From Pseudaeromonas sp963677375 (GTDB taxonomy: Bacteria > Pseudomonadota > Gammaproteobacteria > Enterobacterales > Aeromonadaceae), in NCBI GenBank assembly GCA_963677375.2, contig CAXXIF010000012.1, positions 367,331 to 431,330 of the forward strand: a stretch of DNA of 64,000 nt, read 5' to 3'. Positions 17,432 through 25,166 of the stretch are shown here, in pieces. The translations under genes and the position numbers were made by a program. Each line of letters starts with the position of its first letter. The stretch's first letter is position 1. A model generated the notes under the pieces. The model made no database searches. It was not told where the DNA came from and saw nothing but the letters and a program-made list of their open reading frames with translations.

Positions 17432-18634
17432 ATGTCATCCACGCTTGCCGCTCCCGCCCAGACCATCGGGGACACCCGATACAAGGTTCTCGGTGCCATC
17501 AGCCTGTCGCACTTCCTCAACGATTTGCTGCAATCGCTGATCATCGCCATCTACCCCCTGCTCAAGGGCAACTACGATCTGAGCTTCACCCAGATCGGCC
17601 TGCTGACCCTGACCTACCAGAGCACGGCGTCCCTATTACAACCCGTGGTCGGCATGTACACCGACAAGCATCCGCAGCCCTATTCGCTGGTGGTGGGCAT
17701 GGGGTTCACCCTGCTGGGCCTGCTGTTGCTCTCCTGCGCCCCCACCTTTTCGCTGTTGCTGCTGGGTGCCGCCGTGGTCGGCATCGGCTCCTCCATCTTC
17801 CACCCCGAATCGTCGCGGGTGGCGCGCATGGCCTCCGGCGGTCGCCACGGGCTGGCGCAATCCATCTTCCAGGTCGGCGGCAATGGCGGTACGGCCATGG
17901 GTCCGCTGCTGGCGGCGCTGATCGTGCTGCCTCTGGGCCAGGGCAGTCTGGCCTGGTTCTCGGTGCTGGCGCTGCTGGCCATGGGCGTGCTGTATAAGGT
18001 TGGACAATGGTATAGCCACCAGCACCGCAACCGGCCGCAAGGTCAGCCGAAACCGGTCAATCCGCTGTCGCGCGGCCGCATCATAGCGACCATAGGGGTG
18101 CTGCTGTTGCTCATCACCTCCAAGTACTTCTATCTGGCCAGCCTGACCAGCTACTACACCTTCTATCTGATGGATCAGTTCAGCGTCAGCGCCCGCTCGG
18201 CCCAGCTGCACCTGTTCGTGTTCCTGTTCGGCGTCGCCGCCGGGACCGTGCTCGGTGGCCCCATAGGTGACCGCATCGGTCGCAAGCAGGTGATCTGGTT
18301 CTCCATCCTCGGCGTCTCGCCCTTCACCCTGCTGCTGCCCCACGCCGATCTGTTCTGGACCACTGTGCTCTCCTTCATCATCGGCTTCATTCTGGCTTCG
18401 GCCTTCTCGGCCATAGTGGTCTACGCCCAGGAGCTGGTGCCCGGCAAGGTGGGTACCGTCTCCGGTCTGTTCTTCGGCTTTGCCTTCGGCATCGCCGGGG
18501 TCGGCGCCGCCATCCTGGGCACACTGGCGGATCACTACGGCATCCGCACCGTGTACGAGATCTGTGCCTGGCTGCCATTGATGGGGATAGTGACGGTATT
18601 CCTGCCGGACTTACGCTCGGCGCGGAAGGGGTAG
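17432..18634 (+). CDS. fsr: MFS transporter, fosmidomycin-resistance (Fsr) type
   Basis: 400 residues and 12 predicted membrane spans, close to the length of E. coli Fsr (406). The N-terminus reads ISLSHFLNDLLQSLIIAIYP, with the first-loop motif VVGMYTDKHPQP and later GIGSSIFHPESSRVARMASG, all typical of the Fsr subfamily. The second half has the MFS loop GGPIGDRIGRKQV. The start at 17432 has AGAGG upstream and gives the usual N-terminus. It is divergent from an AraC gene that probably regulates it. Drug specificity is recalled from the E. coli family member and not shown here. Confidence 0.88.
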   Translation: MSSTLAAPAQTIGDTRYKVLGAISLSHFLNDLLQSLIIAIYPLLKGNYDLSFTQIGLLTLTYQSTASLLQPVVGMYTDKHPQPYSLVVGMGFTLLGLLLLSCAPTFSLLLLGAAVVGIGSSIFHPESSRVARMASGGRHGLAQSIFQVGGNGGTAMGPLLAALIVLPLGQGSLAWFSVLALLAMGVLYKVGQWYSHQHRNRPQGQPKPVNPLSRGRIIATIGVLLLLITSKYFYLASLTSYYTFYLMDQFSVSARSAQLHLFVFLFGVAAGTVLGGPIGDRIGRKQVIWFSILGVSPFTLLLPHADLFWTTVLSFIIGFILASAFSAIVVYAQELVPGKVGTVSGLFFGFAFGIAGVGAAILGTLADHYGIRTVYEICAWLPLMGIVTVFLPDLRSARKG

Positions 18635-18703
18635 GCGGCCTTGCCGCCGCCCGGGTGCTGAGCCGGAGCCCGGCTCAGCCACCCAGCAACGGGGTGGCTG
18701 AGC
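18634..18703. terminator. three successive hairpins after fsr
   Basis: Immediately after the stop codon come GGCGGC-CTT-GCCGCC (18634-18648), GCTGAGCCGG-AGC-CCGGCTCAGC (18657-18679) and GCTCAGCCACCC with its complement (18673-18703). The last two overlap at 18673-18679 and exclude each other. No T-run follows. They probably end fsr transcription or insulate the repeat region to the right. Confidence 0.6.
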
Positions 18704-18713
18704 GCCGCTGGTC

Positions 18714-18769
18714 TCTCGAATCTCGAATCTCGAATCTCGGGTCTCGGGTCTCGGGTCTCGGGTCTCGAA
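18714..18769. repeat. heptamer microsatellite, eight units
   Basis: Eight exact 7-base units in tandem: three TCTCGAA, four TCTCGGG, one TCTCGAA. Both unit types differ only in the last two bases. The tract lies between the fsr hairpins and the GC-rich repeat array, in no credible gene. Confidence 0.95.
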
Positions 18770-18780
18770 TCAGGATTCTG

Positions 18781-19430
18781 ATTGGTCCGTTCCGCCCCAT
18801 CCACCGGGGCGATTTGCCAAGCTGCCGTTGGCGGGGGCGGCAAGGGGGCAGGGCCTTTCGCCCCCTTGACCCCTGGCCTTGGGTTTATGCCGACTGTCGG
18901 GAAAGCCCCTCGCGGCGGGCTGCTCTCCACCGGCCGGGAGCCACACGCCATCCCTGGCGTGACGCTCCCGGCCGGTGGAGAGCAGCCCGCCGCGAGGGGC
19001 TTTCCCGACAGTCGGCATAAACCCAAGGCCAGGGGTCAAGGGGGCGAAAGGCCCTGCCCCCTTGACCCCTGGCCTTGGGTTTATGCCGACTGTCGGGAAA
19101 GCCCCTCGCGGCGGGCTGCTCTCCACCGGCCGGGAGCCACACGCCAGGGATGGCGTGTGGCTCCCGGCCGGTGGAGAGCAGCCCGCCGCGAGGGGCTTTC
19201 CCGACAGTCGGCATAAACCCAAGGCCAGGGGTCAAGGGGGCAGGGCCTTTCGCCCCCTTGACCCCTGGCCTTGGGTTTATGCCGACTGTCGGGAAAGCCC
19301 CTCGCGGCGGGCTGCTCTCCACCGGCCGGGAGCCACACGCCATCCCTGGCGTGACGCTCCCTCTCCCGGTCATCCTGACCGCTCACCGCCTCCGATCCCC
19401 CCTCCCCTCGGCCCAACAGACGGCTCGGGG
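18781..19430. repeat. GC-rich palindromic repeat array, 196-bp period
   Basis: Arms of about 97 bases (from TTGACCCCTGGCCTTGGG to CTCCACCGGCCGGGAGC) alternate in orientation, forward-reverse-forward-reverse-forward. The CCCCCTTGAC starts at 18861, 19057 and 19253 are exactly 196 bases apart. Spacers between arms also alternate: GCAGGGCCTTTCGC at about 18848 and 19240 is inverted near 19044, and the head CCATCCCTGG at about 18949 and 19340 is inverted at about 19145. Outer parts match a single inverted copy at 22045-22310. The long open frames crossing it on both strands are by-products of GC-rich symmetry. No gene is supported here or in 19431-19718. Confidence 0.95.
19319..19388 (+). repeat. 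70-bp perfect inverted repeat, left arm
   Basis: Base-for-base reverse complement of 22091-22160. It starts CCACCGGCCGGGAGCC, contains CGGTCATCCTGACCG and ends GCTCACCG. It forms the right end of the palindromic array and the left border of the AT-rich insert. Confidence 0.95.
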
Positions 19431-19718
19431 TTTTGTCGATCCGGCCCCAAAAGCCAAAGCAGCCAAAGGCAACAAAATGTGAACCCGCCCATGTGAATCC
19501 ATTTTCCCCAGCAGACAAAGTGCGGTAGTTTAAAAACACAAAGGTTATTGCCGTGAATACCAGCTCCGCCCGTTCACCAAGGCACTGTGGCAGCCGCAAG
19601 CCCCTGCGGTAGCCATGCCTTTATAGCGAACCGACTGCGGGTCGCGGTTAAAACGGCAATCATCACCTTGTTCACATTGAATTAATAGAATTGCATTTAT
19701 GCTCACTGGATTGAAATT

Positions 19719-20933
19719 ATGATGAACGGACTCAAAGCAATATTATTTAGTTTTATTTTTACTATCCCAATGCTATCTCAGGCTCAAACAACATGGACTG
19801 AGATAAATAAGAAGACTGCAGACTTTTATATTCATCACGATTATGAAAATGCCTTATCCAGCGCAAAGGAAATGCTGGATTTCGCAGTAAAAAATGACAC
19901 AAACAAGCCACCGATGCGGCATTTTTATGTCACAAGAAGTCTTGACACCCTAGGTCTCATATACTTTCAAAAAAGCGACTACAATAAAGCAATCGACAGC
20001 TTTAAACGCGCCATAGAAATCGAAAGGGGGCAAAGTCGATACACGAACAAAGAAACAATAGACATGGTAATTAATCTAGCAACTTCTTATGAGAAACTAG
20101 GCAAATATGATCGAGCAGAAGATCAGTACAAAGAAGCCATCAGAACATTCTCCAAAAATTATGGACATAATAACTTCATTGTAGCCAATTACATCAATAT
20201 GCTCGGCTCGCTTCATGTAAAGCAAGGTGACTATATATCTGCGGAATCATTGTATATAAACTCATTAAGAAAGTTGCAAGCTATTTATGGCATCGACGAT
20301 CCAATGACCATAAATAGCCTGATAGGATTGGGGTCCCTGTATAAAGCCAAAAAAGATTACTACAGCTCATCTGGCTACTATAAACAGGCACTAAAAATAC
20401 TCTCAAAACCCGACAACCACATTAGCAACTCACAGGCAGTCTTGATTTTTAACGGGCTAGCATATCTATATAAAATGGATAAAAATTATAACTTCGCGGA
20501 AGAGTTATATGCAGAAGCATTGAGAGTAAACCGGAGTATTTATGGAGAGAATAATCCAAACACGGCGAAGAGCATTAACAATCTTGCGTCGCTATATAAA
20601 GCAAAGGGTGATTACCGCAAAGCGATAAAGCTTTATCAACAGGCCGCCGATATCAACATTAAAATATTTGGGGACAAAAGTCCCAAGCTCGCAATCAACA
20701 TGAATAACTTAGCAAGTGTATATTTTGAAATGGGGGAATATAAAAAATCTGAAAAGCTATTCAAAGAATCTCTCTCGATCAGAGAACAAACTCTTGGAGC
20801 AAATCATCCTAAAGTCGCCACCAGTCTATTAAATCTGGCTCATTTGTATAGAAAAACAAATAGAGAAAGTGCAGCAATAGAATTGGAAGAGCGCGCACTA
20901 TCAATTCGTCAAAAAGCAAAACAGTATCAGTGA
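19719..20933 (+). CDS. secreted tetratricopeptide repeat protein (kinesin light chain-like TPR)
   Basis: 404 residues: a signal peptide (KAILFSFIFTIPMLSQAQ) and then about eight TPR units of 42 residues, best seen in INNLASLYKAKGDYRKAIKL, MNNLASVYFEMGEYKKSEKL and LLNLAHLYRKTNRESAAIEL. The 42-residue spacing with NNLA cores is the kinesin light chain style (TPR_10/TPR_12) and implies a protein-binding scaffold, probably periplasmic. No enzymatic domain is visible. The gene is far more AT-rich than its neighbours, with many ATA and AAA codons, and lies alone in a region bounded by inverted repeats, so horizontal origin is likely. ATG codons at 19719 and 19722 are both possible starts. Partner and function unknown. 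Confidence 0.85.
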   Translation: MMNGLKAILFSFIFTIPMLSQAQTTWTEINKKTADFYIHHDYENALSSAKEMLDFAVKNDTNKPPMRHFYVTRSLDTLGLIYFQKSDYNKAIDSFKRAIEIERGQSRYTNKETIDMVINLATSYEKLGKYDRAEDQYKEAIRTFSKNYGHNNFIVANYINMLGSLHVKQGDYISAESLYINSLRKLQAIYGIDDPMTINSLIGLGSLYKAKKDYYSSSGYYKQALKILSKPDNHISNSQAVLIFNGLAYLYKMDKNYNFAEELYAEALRVNRSIYGENNPNTAKSINNLASLYKAKGDYRKAIKLYQQAADINIKIFGDKSPKLAINMNNLASVYFEMGEYKKSEKLFKESLSIREQTLGANHPKVATSLLNLAHLYRKTNRESAAIELEERALSIRQKAKQYQ

Positions 20934-20939
20934 TACAAA

Positions 20940-21343
20940 ATGATAAAATCATACGCTACACATATGAAAATAGTCCTGTTTTGCGCTGCATGTTTCTTTG
21001 CAAGCACTGTGTATTCTATAAATAATGAATCCTGACTAAAAATAAACAACCCTGATCATTATTATCCAGAAAGTGGTGAATATAATGCTTTGTCTGATGT
21101 CTGCAATGCAGTGACTTGTTTTAAATGTATATGGGTTTATTACGTCAGCTCGTCACTGAAAGGTGTTCGTCGTTTGGCAGTTTTCAGCCAAGATAAAAAT
21201 ATCTTGGTTCCTATTCAGGGTTCGAGCCGGAACCGATTCGGGCAAAAGGAAACAAGATCTTATTCCAGAAATCAGAATATGGCGACACCATAATCTTTAT
21301 TGGCGCGCAACCGCCACCACAAATAGCAAGCAAATTAATTTAA
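20940..21343 (+). pseudogene. broken gene for a small secreted protein
   Basis: Begins 7 bases after the TPR gene. A clear signal peptide (MKIVLFCAACFFASTVYS) is read before a TGA at codon 32. The same frame continues (HYYPESGEYNALSDVCNAV) to a stop at 21291-21293. Around 21190-21240 the more protein-like sequence moves to another frame (NKILFQKSEYGDTIIFIGAQ, stop 21341-21343). One stop and one frameshift therefore separate it from an intact gene of roughly 130 residues. Selenocysteine is unlikely because the frame is broken again downstream. The product family was not recognised. Confidence 0.55.
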
Positions 21344-21456
21344 CCGTTGAATAAAGAATGTTTCAATTACCATCCAGGGTTCAAGATAAACAACGCTAGT
21401 AATTCTCAAACGAAGCGCAGCCATGTTTTTGCATGCGAATACTGCGATAAACATTG

Positions 21457-21687
21457 ATGTTTAGCATATTAATTTTGGGGTTTGATGCAATAAATTGGAA
21501 AAATATACTCATTATTTTACTGGTAGTAATTTGTGTTGGATGGATTTTTATTTATGTATTTGCGCTTAAATTACCTGTGATTTTGCGGCATTCGTCGATA
21601 GTCTTCGTATATTTGTTAACTGCGGTAAGTTTTTTCTGGATTGGCACGAAGTATGAGGACCCTCTTTTTGGCGCATCGGAAAAATAA
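21457..21687 (+). CDS. small two-span membrane protein
   Basis: 76 residues with two hydrophobic spans (NILIILLVVICVGWIFIYVF and IVFVYLLTAVSFFWIGT) and a short polar end. AT-rich like the rest of the insert. A TTG three bases earlier is an alternative start. The stop falls at a run of five A; a slip of one base there would join it to the next open frame, so it may be the N-terminal half of a broken gene. Family not recognised. Confidence 0.5.
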   Translation: MFSILILGFDAINWKNILIILLVVICVGWIFIYVFALKLPVILRHSSIVFVYLLTAVSFFWIGTKYEDPLFGASEK

Positions 21688-21695
21688 TCTGTAAG

Positions 21696-21986
21696 TTGGA
21701 TTTCGTAAACAACAGCATTGATCGTGACATATCATTCCGGAGTGAAACAAGGGCATTTGACGACTCTAGCAATGAAATAGATTTGGAATCAGTTGTTATT
21801 GGTTCTTCAAATATTTCAACGTGGGATGGTTTCTCATTACCTAAAGGGATTAAGACTAGCGTTATTATTGCATTCAAACTGGTCAACAACTCATCAAGTA
21901 AATTAACGTCTCTTCGCTTAAAATTCTCGGGCATGAATGGTATTCGTGAAGGTGTGAAATTTAATGATGTACCGATCAAGCAGTAA
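21696..21986 (+). CDS. small hypothetical protein or 3' half of a frameshifted gene
   Basis: 96 codons from a TTG, with no good ribosome site and no ATG before it. The product is soluble, rich in Asn and Ser, and beta-like (WDGFSLPKGIKTSVIIAFKL and SSKLTSLRLKFSGMNG), plausible as an extracytoplasmic domain. The frame is open upstream into the end of the previous ORF, one base out of phase. A single ancestral protein of two membrane spans plus this domain, broken at 21680-21684, is the simplest reading. Function unknown. Confidence 0.4.
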   Translation: MDFVNNSIDRDISFRSETRAFDDSSNEIDLESVVIGSSNISTWDGFSLPKGIKTSVIIAFKLVNNSSSKLTSLRLKFSGMNGIREGVKFNDVPIKQ

Positions 21987-22044
21987 ACACGAAACCCAGT
22001 GTCATACAGCCAGTCTATCGAGCGAATAATTGTCGATGACTCAT

Positions 22045-22310
22045 ATCACTCGAGGCCGTCTGCCGGGCCGAGTGAAGGGATGTTCGTAGCCGGTGAGCGG
22101 TCAGGATGACCGGGAGAGGGAGCGTCACGCCAGGGATGGCGTGTGGCTCCCGGCCGGTGGAGGGCAGCCCGCAGCTCGGGGCCTTCCCGGCAGTCGGCAA
22201 AAACCCGGGCCCGGGATTGCCAAGGGGGAGGCCTTTTCCCCCTTGGCCCGCCGCCGTCCACCGCAGGTGGGCAGATCGCCAACGTCGGCAAGGCGGAACC
22301 GGATCACGAC
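22045..22310 (-). repeat. single inverted copy of the GC-rich repeat element
   Basis: Reverse-complement relative of the array at 18781-19430, without its internal palindromic expansion (about 265 bases against 650). Its landmarks are the core CCACCGGCCGGGAGCC, the central TTTGCCGACT, the AAGGGGGA/TCCCCCTT hairpin and the outer GCCGACGTTGGCGATCTGCC, all in the expected inverted order. It borders the AT-rich insert on the right. Confidence 0.85.
22091..22160 (-). repeat. 70-bp perfect inverted repeat, right arm
   Basis: Exact reverse complement of 19319-19388. The two arms bracket 19389-22090, which carries the TPR gene and the broken small genes. Confidence 0.95.
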
Positions 22311-22390
22311 ATAGCCGCTATATCGGCAATCCGTCATTGCCGACCAGGGCCAGTGGCTACCGAGCCACTAAGGCGACTGGCTGAGTCGCC
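22311..22390. repeat. cluster of four perfect hairpins upstream of treZ
   Basis: Four consecutive inverted repeats with perfect arms: ATAGC-C-GCTAT (22311-22321), TCGGCAAT-CCGTC-ATTGCCGA (22323-22343), AGTGGCT-ACCG-AGCCACT (22352-22369) and GGCGACT-GGCTG-AGTCGCC (22372-22390). They lie between the repeat element and treZ. Their role is unknown; they could insulate transcription or belong to the leader. The remaining 22391-22544 holds the treZ leader with no gene. Confidence 0.8.
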
Positions 22391-22544
22391 CCAATCAGCG
22401 ATCAAGATCCCGTTCCACCCCCATAATCCGCCCCCACCCCTGTGGTGACACGACCGGAACAGGTTAGAGTGGAACCAGTTCCATCCGGCAAGCCCACGAC
22501 GGCCGAGACGGATGCCCGTATCGAAACGAACCACTGGGGGAAAC

Positions 22545-24281
22545 ATGGTCGCATTAGGTCATTACTACAACGAACAGGGTCAGTCGGCCTTTCGAGTCTT
22601 CGCACCGGAACATCAATCACTGGCCCTGTTACTCGAAGCCGAACAGCAGACGCTACCCATGACCCGGCAGCCCGATGGCTACTGGACCCTGAGTCATGAG
22701 CGTCTGGCGGCGGGTACCCTGTACCGCTTCGTGGTCGATGGCACCGCCTATCCGGACCCGGCCTCCCGCTGCCAGCCCCTGGGCGTGCATGGTCCCTCCA
22801 TGGTCACCGAGATCCAGCCGGTGCACACCCAAGGGTGGCAGGGCGTCGCCATCGACGATGCCATCCTCTATGAGCTGCATGTCGGCACCTTCACACCCGA
22901 AGGCACACTCGCCGCCGCCGTGCACAAGCTGCCCCATCTGCAGGCACTGGGCATTACGGTGATCGAGTTGATGCCGCTGGCGGCCTTCCCCGGCAATCGC
23001 AACTGGGGCTATGACGGCACCTATCACTTCGCGCTGCAGCACAGCTATGGCAACTATGCCGAGCTGCAACTGTTCATCGAAACCGCCCATCAACTGGGCA
23101 TGGCGGTGATTCTGGATGTGGTCTACAACCACTTCGGCCCCGAGGGCAACTACGCGGGCGCTTTTGCCCCCTATACCAAACAGGCCGATACCCCTTGGGG
23201 CGCCGCCATCAACTTCGACGGCCAACACAGTGCCGGTATTCGCGATTTCTACCTGGCCAACACCCGTTACTGGCTGCAGGAAGTGGGGTTCGATGGCTTC
23301 CGTATGGATGCCGTCTCCCTGGTCTTTGATGGTTCCCCCCAGAACATTCTGCGAGAAATCACCGATCTGGGACGGGAGATTGGCCGCAGTGAAGGGCGCG
23401 AGATCCTGATGATCGCTGAACATCTGTGCAATGAGACCTCGGTGACCAGCGAGCAGGGTTATCACTACCACAGCCAGTGGAACGATGATCTGAACCACGC
23501 GCTGTTTGCCTACCTCACCCCGGAACGCACCCGCCACTACGCCAGCTTCGGTGACTTCGCCGCCATAGTGAAGGCCCTGACCGAGGGCTTCGTGCTGGAT
23601 GGCAGCCGCTTCGATCAGCACAGCAACCGCAACAAGGGCACCAATAGCCTGCACACCCATCCCAGCGAGCATGTGGTGCATATCCAGAATCATGATCAGA
23701 TCGGCAATCGCCTGCACGGCGACCGTATGATCGCCAGCTATGGCCGCGACAAGGCCTTGCTGGCCATTACCGCCGTCATGGCCAGCCCCTATGTGCCCAT
23801 GCTGTTTATGGGCGAAGAGTATGGCGAGACGGCCCCCTTCCTGTTCTTCGAAGATTTCGGCGATCAATCGCTAATTAGCGCGGTGAAAGAGGGTCGCAAG
23901 CAGGAGTTCGCCTTCGATGGCGCTGAGCCTCGGGATGCCCATGCCGAAGCGGCCTTCCTCGACTCCAAACTGCACTGGGAGCGACTGGCCAGTGACGAAG
24001 GGCAGAGCATCTTCAATTTCTATCAGGCGCTGATCATCTTGAAGCGCAGCGGAAAACTCGGCCCCCATGATAGAAGCAGAGTCGAGATCGCCAGCGATGA
24101 GGCCACCGGCGTCATCTGCCTGCGCACCGAGGAGAGCCTGACACTTCTGAACCTGTCGGACCGGCATCAGCAGGCGCTGCCCAGCGGGGCCTGGGCCCTG
24201 TGCCTGAGCACCGATGAGCCGGGTACCGCCGGCGAGTTACCGCCCTACAGCGCCCATGTCTATCTGCGAGTTGCCGAATAG
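22545..24281 (+). CDS. treZ: malto-oligosyltrehalose trehalohydrolase (TreZ, GH13)
   Basis: A 578-residue cytoplasmic enzyme that cuts maltooligosyl-trehalose to free trehalose. An N-terminal CBM48-like domain (FRVFAPEHQSLALLL) precedes the GH13 barrel, with YELHVGTFTPEGT, the nucleophile D255 in DGFRMDAVSLV, acid/base E292 in MIAEHLCNE and D384 in QNHDQIGNR. The small C-terminal beta domain is complete. The ATG at 22545 has GGGGGAA upstream; a longer in-frame ATG at 22512 lacks one. Its usual partner TreY is not adjacent, which is odd, so it either works with a distant treY or on other alpha-glucans. A glycogen-branching enzyme is less likely given the TreZ-type motifs and length. Confidence 0.88.
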   Translation: MVALGHYYNEQGQSAFRVFAPEHQSLALLLEAEQQTLPMTRQPDGYWTLSHERLAAGTLYRFVVDGTAYPDPASRCQPLGVHGPSMVTEIQPVHTQGWQGVAIDDAILYELHVGTFTPEGTLAAAVHKLPHLQALGITVIELMPLAAFPGNRNWGYDGTYHFALQHSYGNYAELQLFIETAHQLGMAVILDVVYNHFGPEGNYAGAFAPYTKQADTPWGAAINFDGQHSAGIRDFYLANTRYWLQEVGFDGFRMDAVSLVFDGSPQNILREITDLGREIGRSEGREILMIAEHLCNETSVTSEQGYHYHSQWNDDLNHALFAYLTPERTRHYASFGDFAAIVKALTEGFVLDGSRFDQHSNRNKGTNSLHTHPSEHVVHIQNHDQIGNRLHGDRMIASYGRDKALLAITAVMASPYVPMLFMGEEYGETAPFLFFEDFGDQSLISAVKEGRKQEFAFDGAEPRDAHAEAAFLDSKLHWERLASDEGQSIFNFYQALIILKRSGKLGPHDRSRVEIASDEATGVICLRTEESLTLLNLSDRHQQALPSGAWALCLSTDEPGTAGELPPYSAHVYLRVAE

Positions 24282-24327
24282 AGAGCAGCCAGACACGGGT
24301 TGACGCCCGTGGATGGAGAGCAACGAC

Positions 24328-24369
24328 AACGGGCCAGCATCTGCTGGCCCGTTGGCTTGATGGGGGATG
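24328..24369. repeat. 42-bp direct repeat, left copy (contains a terminator-like hairpin)
   Basis: Identical to 25167-25208. It contains ACGGGCCAGCATCTGCTGGCCCGT, a near-perfect hairpin (stem ACGGGCCAGCA in part), then TTGGCTTGATGGGGGATG. It lies 47 bases after treZ. The two copies bracket the hepT-mntA pair, 839 bases apart start to start. Confidence 0.95.
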
Positions 24370-24404
24370 GCTGTGTGGATAAACCACGCTTCTGGTAAGC
24401 TTGC

Positions 24405-24422
24405 TGCAAACGCACGTTTGCA
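24405..24422 (+). promoter_or_regulatory. palindrome before hepT
   Basis: TGCAAACG-CA-CGTTTGCA is an 18-base perfect inverted repeat ending 13 bases before the hepT start. Its position suits an operator for toxin-antitoxin autoregulation, or an mRNA hairpin next to the ribosome site. No regulator is identified. Confidence 0.5.
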
Positions 24423-24435
24423 CATCGAGGTGGCA

Positions 24436-24858
24436 ATGGATTCCGATATTCGCTGGATGCAGCGCTTTGATAATTATGGTCGCGCCTTGAAGACACTGCG
24501 CAATGCAGCCGAGCTGGCAGCGCAACGTCCGCTCTCGGAGCTCGAACAGCAGGGACTGATCCAGGGTTTCGAGTTCACCCATGAGCTGGCCTGGAATCTG
24601 TTGAAAGATTTTCTCGAAGCCCAAGGCATTGCTGGATTGATTGGCTCCCGCGATGCGATTCGTACCGCCTTCAAAAATGGCCTGCTCGACGATGGTGAGA
24701 CCTGGATGGAGATGATCAAGGCGCGCAATCTCAGCTCCCACACCTATCAGCTGGATCTCGCCACGCGTATCGCCAGCGATATTCTGACCCGCTTCTATCC
24801 GGCCTTTGTGGCTCTTGAGCAGAAGATGCAGAACTTGATACAGAGGGACGAGGCATGA
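24436..24858 (+). CDS. hepT: HEPN-domain toxin HepT (HI0074 family)
   Basis: A 140-residue all-helical HEPN protein, the RNase toxin of the HepT-MntA type. The active motif Rx4HxY is present as R97-NLSS-H102-T-Y104, and Tyr104 is the residue that MntA modifies with AMP in the studied Shewanella pair. The conserved GFEFTHELAWNLLKDFLE segment is typical. The ATG at 24436, with GAGG upstream, gives the standard N-terminus; an in-frame ATG at 24367 would start inside the 42-bp repeat. It overlaps mntA by 4 bases. The pair sits between two copies of a direct repeat, which marks it as a separately acquired cassette. Confidence 0.92.
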   Translation: MDSDIRWMQRFDNYGRALKTLRNAAELAAQRPLSELEQQGLIQGFEFTHELAWNLLKDFLEAQGIAGLIGSRDAIRTAFKNGLLDDGETWMEMIKARNLSSHTYQLDLATRIASDILTRFYPAFVALEQKMQNLIQRDEA

Positions 24859-25163
24859 TGCGCTTCGGTTTACCGGAGTCGGCCATCGAGCAGATCTGCA
24901 CCGTCTTTGCCGCCCATCGCGAGATCGAACAGGCGGTACTCTACGGCTCTCGGGCCAAGGGGAACTTCAAGCCAGGCTCCGATATTGACCTCACGCTGTA
25001 CGGTGCCGACCTGAACCATGAGTTACTGCTGGATCTGCTGGTAGAACTGGATGATTTGCTGTTGCCCTGGATGATCGATCTCTCCCTCTTTACCAGTCTG
25101 AATCACCCGGCGCTGCAAGAACATATAGCACGGGTGGGAGTGGTTTTTTATCAGCGCCACTAA
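24855..25163 (+). CDS. mntA: nucleotidyltransferase antitoxin MntA
   Basis: A 102-residue minimal nucleotidyltransferase. The motif GSx10DxD is G31-S32 to D43 and D45, with a third acidic residue at D75 (WMIDLSLF), so the active site looks intact. In this family the enzyme adds AMP to HepT and switches off its RNase activity. Start codons at 24855 and 24858 (ATGATG) both overlap the hepT stop, so the pair is translationally coupled. The right copy of the 42-bp repeat begins 4 bases after its stop codon. Confidence 0.92.
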   Translation: MMRFGLPESAIEQICTVFAAHREIEQAVLYGSRAKGNFKPGSDIDLTLYGADLNHELLLDLLVELDDLLLPWMIDLSLFTSLNHPALQEHIARVGVVFYQRH

Positions 25164-25166
25164 CGA

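Noticed and set aside
18714..18769. Heptamer tract considered as a CRISPR array
   Set aside because: Units are 7 bases with no spacers and no cas genes.
18770..19599. Several overlapping open frames of 120-170 codons on both strands
   Set aside because: They run through the palindromic GC-rich array and repeat the same peptide pieces in different frames and strands. This is expected when stop-poor symmetric DNA is read in six frames.
21030..21038. In-frame TGA in the broken gene considered as selenocysteine
   Set aside because: The frame is disrupted again downstream and no clear SECIS-like hairpin was recognised.
24374..24382. Perfect DnaA box (TGTGGATAA) before hepT
   Set aside because: About half a match is expected by chance in 64 kb on two strands. 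It is isolated and far from dnaA.
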